From: Callorhinus ursinus
Lineage: Eukaryota; Chordata; Mammalia; Carnivora; Otariidae
Length of the DNA: 64,000 nucleotides
Reading direction: 5' to 3'
Assembly: GCF_003265705.1 (NCBI RefSeq)
Contig: NW_020313044.1
Coordinates: 4,125,644 to 4,189,643 of the forward strand
In this document: in pieces, positions 1 to 64,000 of the stretch
How positions within the stretch are numbered: the stretch's first letter is position 1
How the letters are laid out: each line of letters begins with the position of its first letter
The notes under the pieces: generated by a model
Told to the model about the DNA's origin: nothing
The model's database searches: none
What the model saw: only the letters and a program-made list of their open reading frames with translations
Made by a program: the position numbers and the translations under genes

Positions 1-511
1 AATAAATAACAACCAGGAGAGAGAAGAGCAGAGCAGAGGTGACAGGAGGGATAGAGCCCGAAGGTTCACAAGCCCCATGCTGTTCTCAGAGCTGGAGAAA
101 CCACAAAAGAAAAGCACAAACCCAGCAAGATTGACCCAGGTGAAATGCAAGCCCACTGGAAAGGCGGGAGCTGGGAGAGCAGGTGGGGCCTGGTCTGAGA
201 CAAGGCCTCGGTGACAGAGAGGAGACACTTGGGGTTAAGGCAGCAACCACAGAGCCTGCTTTGGTAATACACACGGCCAGGGCTGGCTGGCTCGGGCTCA
301 GGCCTCCCCCGCCACCCCACTGCCCATTCCTGGGGGCCTCCAGGCAGCTGAAGCATGTGTGACGCACAAGAGCGCGGCAGGCCAGAGTAGAAGGGTCAGG
401 GGAGTGGGAGCAACCACCCCAGAGGACTATTTCCGTGACCCTTTAGGCACAGGCTGCAGGGCAAGACAGTCCGGGGTGCCCCGGGGAGCTGCTGTGGCCA
501 CAGGACCCAGC
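1..511 (-). other. DIAPH1: DIAPH1 3' UTR, proximal part
   Basis: Sequence immediately downstream of the TAA stop at 512-514 on the minus strand. No minus-strand AATAAA or ATTAAA is visible here, so the poly(A) site should lie below position 1. The small open frames on both strands have no recognisable product. Confidence 0.8.
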
Positions 512-62086
<61,575 letters not shown>

Positions 62087-62309
62087 CTAGTAGGGGGAGA
62101 AAAAAAAAAAAAGGATAAAAACAAAACTGCATCAAGTTTCTTACAAGTTTTCAGTGTTTAATACTTAGTACAGTCAAGAGTTAAACACATTAAATGCTTA
62201 CTGAATCAGTAAGTTTTCCTGATCCCTTGAGATTTAAGCTATTACAGATAATAAAAATTCCTCAGGGATGTTAATGGTTAACATTTTAGCATAAATTCCT
62301 ACAGACACT

Positions 62310-62508
62310 TTTTTTTTTTTTTAGATTTTATTTATCTATTTGACAGAGAGAGAGACAGCGAGAGAGGGAACACAAGCAGGGGGAGTGGGAGAGGGAGAAG
62401 CAGGCTTTCCGAGGAGCAGGGAGCCTGATGCAGGGCTCGATCCCAGGACCCTGGGACCACGACCTGTGCGGAAGGCAGATGCTTAACGACTGAGCCACCA
62501 GGCACCCC
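62310..62508 (-). mobile_element. CAN-SINE
   Basis: Reverse copy, T-run to GAGCCACCAGGCACCCC. Target duplication CCTACAGACACTTTT on both sides. Confidence 0.96.
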
Positions 62509-63370
62509 CTACAGACACTTTTATACACAATGTTTTTCCTAACAAAAATGGACTCAAGCTAGATGAAAAATTTTTTATTATTGAAACAAAAGCACACATA
62601 ATGTTTTTTGAACTTGGGATGATCTCAAAAATCTCTTCTTGATGACTGGCATCATCCAAACCCACAAGATCTGCACCACTCTAGGTTGTAAACACCCATT
62701 ATCACTGGTTAACTCAGTCCTTGTACAAACTCTTTTCCCATGAAGAAAGAACTAGAAACCCTGTGATAAAGCCCCTCCACAGATGTAACTTGGGTGTGGT
62801 ATTGAGGAAAAGGCTCCACTTGAGCCTATTACATGTATAGCCATGTGTCTGAGCCCACTGCCTCGGTGAGCACAAGTTTAATCCAGCAAGTCCGAAATAT
62901 TTGAAATGGGGAAAGGGAAGAGGGAAAATGGATACATTCCATTTCTTCTCTGTGTGTGTGTCTGTAAAAGAGAGAGAAGGAAGCACTGCTCCCAAAGTAA
63001 AACTACTGTGATGTTTTTCTGACTCAATTCCTGGTGCTTTTTTTCTCCTTTTACGGATTAACTGAACACAGAAATTGCAAAGTGGGGGCCTTCAGGTTGA
63101 ATCAGACCCAAAGACACAGTACATTTTGCTTGGCTAGCTCAATATTTTAAATCTGGAAGACTTTATATAAAAATACAGATTTTTAGGATCAGGTGACGCA
63201 ATCATCAAATTTCAGATTGTGGGTAACTCTACAGGTCAAACAGTTTCCTCCATAAGTTTTTTATAGTGAAAGCAAGGATAAAAGAGAGGGACAAAAACCT
63301 GTGATGAAATAAAACTTGAAAGAACAGTAGTATAAGGGACCTTATCTGGAATTGTGATTTGAATGAAGGG

Positions 63371-63575
63371 TTTTTTTTTTTTTTTTTTAAGATTTTTTTA
63401 TTTGAGAGAGAGAATGAGAGAGAGAGAGAGGAGAGCACATGAGGTGGGGAGGGCCAGAGGGAGAAGCAGACTCCCTGCCGAGCAGGGAGCCCGATGCGGG
63501 ACTCGATCCCGGGACTCCAGGATCATGACCTGAGCTGAAGGCAATTGCTTAACCAACTGAGCCACCCAGGCGCCC
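63371..63575 (-). mobile_element. CAN-SINE
   Basis: Reverse copy, long T-run, GATCCCGGGACTCCAGGATC, GAGCCACCCAGGCGCCC. TGAATGAAGGG and TGAATGAAGAG flank it. Confidence 0.96.
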
Positions 63576-64000
63576 TGAATGAAGAGTTTTTTAAAAAATG
63601 ACCCAACTGGTGAAATCTGAATGCTGTCTGTAATAGTTGATACTATTAAACAATTACTGTTTTTCAAGAATTGAAGATTTCTGGCTTCTTTAGAGAAACA
63701 GAAATATCTGGCACTGCTGGGCATTTCCAACTGGAGTGCTACAAAAGCTACTGGCACTGAATTGTGGCTGGCCTTCCTAAGAGAAAAGCCCAAAGGCCTT
63801 CTGCATTTGACCACAGTCCCTTCTCCCTTTCATCATCCGCTATCTGGCATAACTTATTCCTGCCGCCTCCCTGGCCCTGAAGACATGTACATTTGCAATC
63901 CAAGCCCAAGAGATGGTCTTAGGCTCTTACAGCACTTGGACTGAGAGACAAACTGAAAGCTACAGTGAAAAAGAATAATAGTTCTGGCTGAGTGTTTACT

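Larger units (their letters stand above)
62087..64000 (-). other. Intron 3, partial (at least 1.9 kb)
   Basis: Runs off the window end; no exon 3 acceptor or donor partner is visible. It holds CAN-SINEs at 62310-62508 and 63371-63575, an A-run at 62099-62112, and a short TG stretch near 62952. The open frame at 63398-63814 is largely the SINE read through. Confidence 0.75.

Noticed and set aside
1..10. AATAAATAAC at the window start as a poly(A) signal
   Set aside because: It is on the plus strand; DIAPH1 is on the minus strand.

Overview
The window is vertebrate nuclear DNA from a carnivoran mammal. It is filled by one protein-coding gene on the minus strand, DIAPH1 (mDia1, a Rho-regulated diaphanous-related formin). 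The assignment rests on 25 exons whose translations join in frame and match the formin layout: regulatory DID/armadillo region, dimerisation and coiled-coil segments, a very proline-rich FH1 domain, the FH2 actin-assembly domain, and the C-terminal DAD. The organism call rests on about 30 CAN-SINE copies with the tRNA-like head (GGCGCCTGGGTGGCTCAG), CT-rich middle and AATAAA-rich tail. The copies look like those of arctoid caniforms (bears, pinnipeds, mustelids and relatives), and I saw no copy of the young dog-type SINEC_Cf. That narrowing is inference.

Layout, read along transcription from high to low coordinates: 62087-64000 is part of intron 3; exons 4-15 (62086 to 52709) encode the autoinhibitory DID, dimerisation and coiled-coil region; exon 16 (51195-51977) encodes FH1 and the start of FH2; exons 17-26 (50341 to 8936) encode most of FH2 and the basic helix after it; exon 27 (6758-6844) encodes the DAD; exon 28 (512-669) carries the C-terminus and stop, with 3' UTR from 511 off the window edge. 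Exons 1-3 (about 100 N-terminal residues, including the start) and the promoter lie above position 64000. Exon numbers assume a 28-exon model. The in-window coding sequence is 3585 nt, 1194 residues plus stop. Residue numbers below count from the first in-window codon; add about 100 to compare with the full protein ahead of FH1.

The splicing architecture is the most interesting part. Introns 11 and 24 both begin ATATCCTTT and end in AC, the signature of U12-type AT-AC introns. Intron 9 has a GC donor. Exon 18 is a 9-nt microexon beside a 33.7-kb intron. Exon 27, which carries the DAD autoinhibitory helix, is 87 nt and symmetric in phase, so skipping it would remove the DAD without a frameshift.

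The large intron 18 (16052-49724) and the other introns hold SINEs (several nested or back to back), decayed L1 ORF2 and 3' end fragments, MIR and L2 relics, a Tigger-like DNA transposon fossil, LTR-like segments, and a 95-bp direct duplication. I found no second protein gene, no RNA gene, no CRISPR array and no bacterial-type system. I see nothing that amounts to an undescribed biological system.
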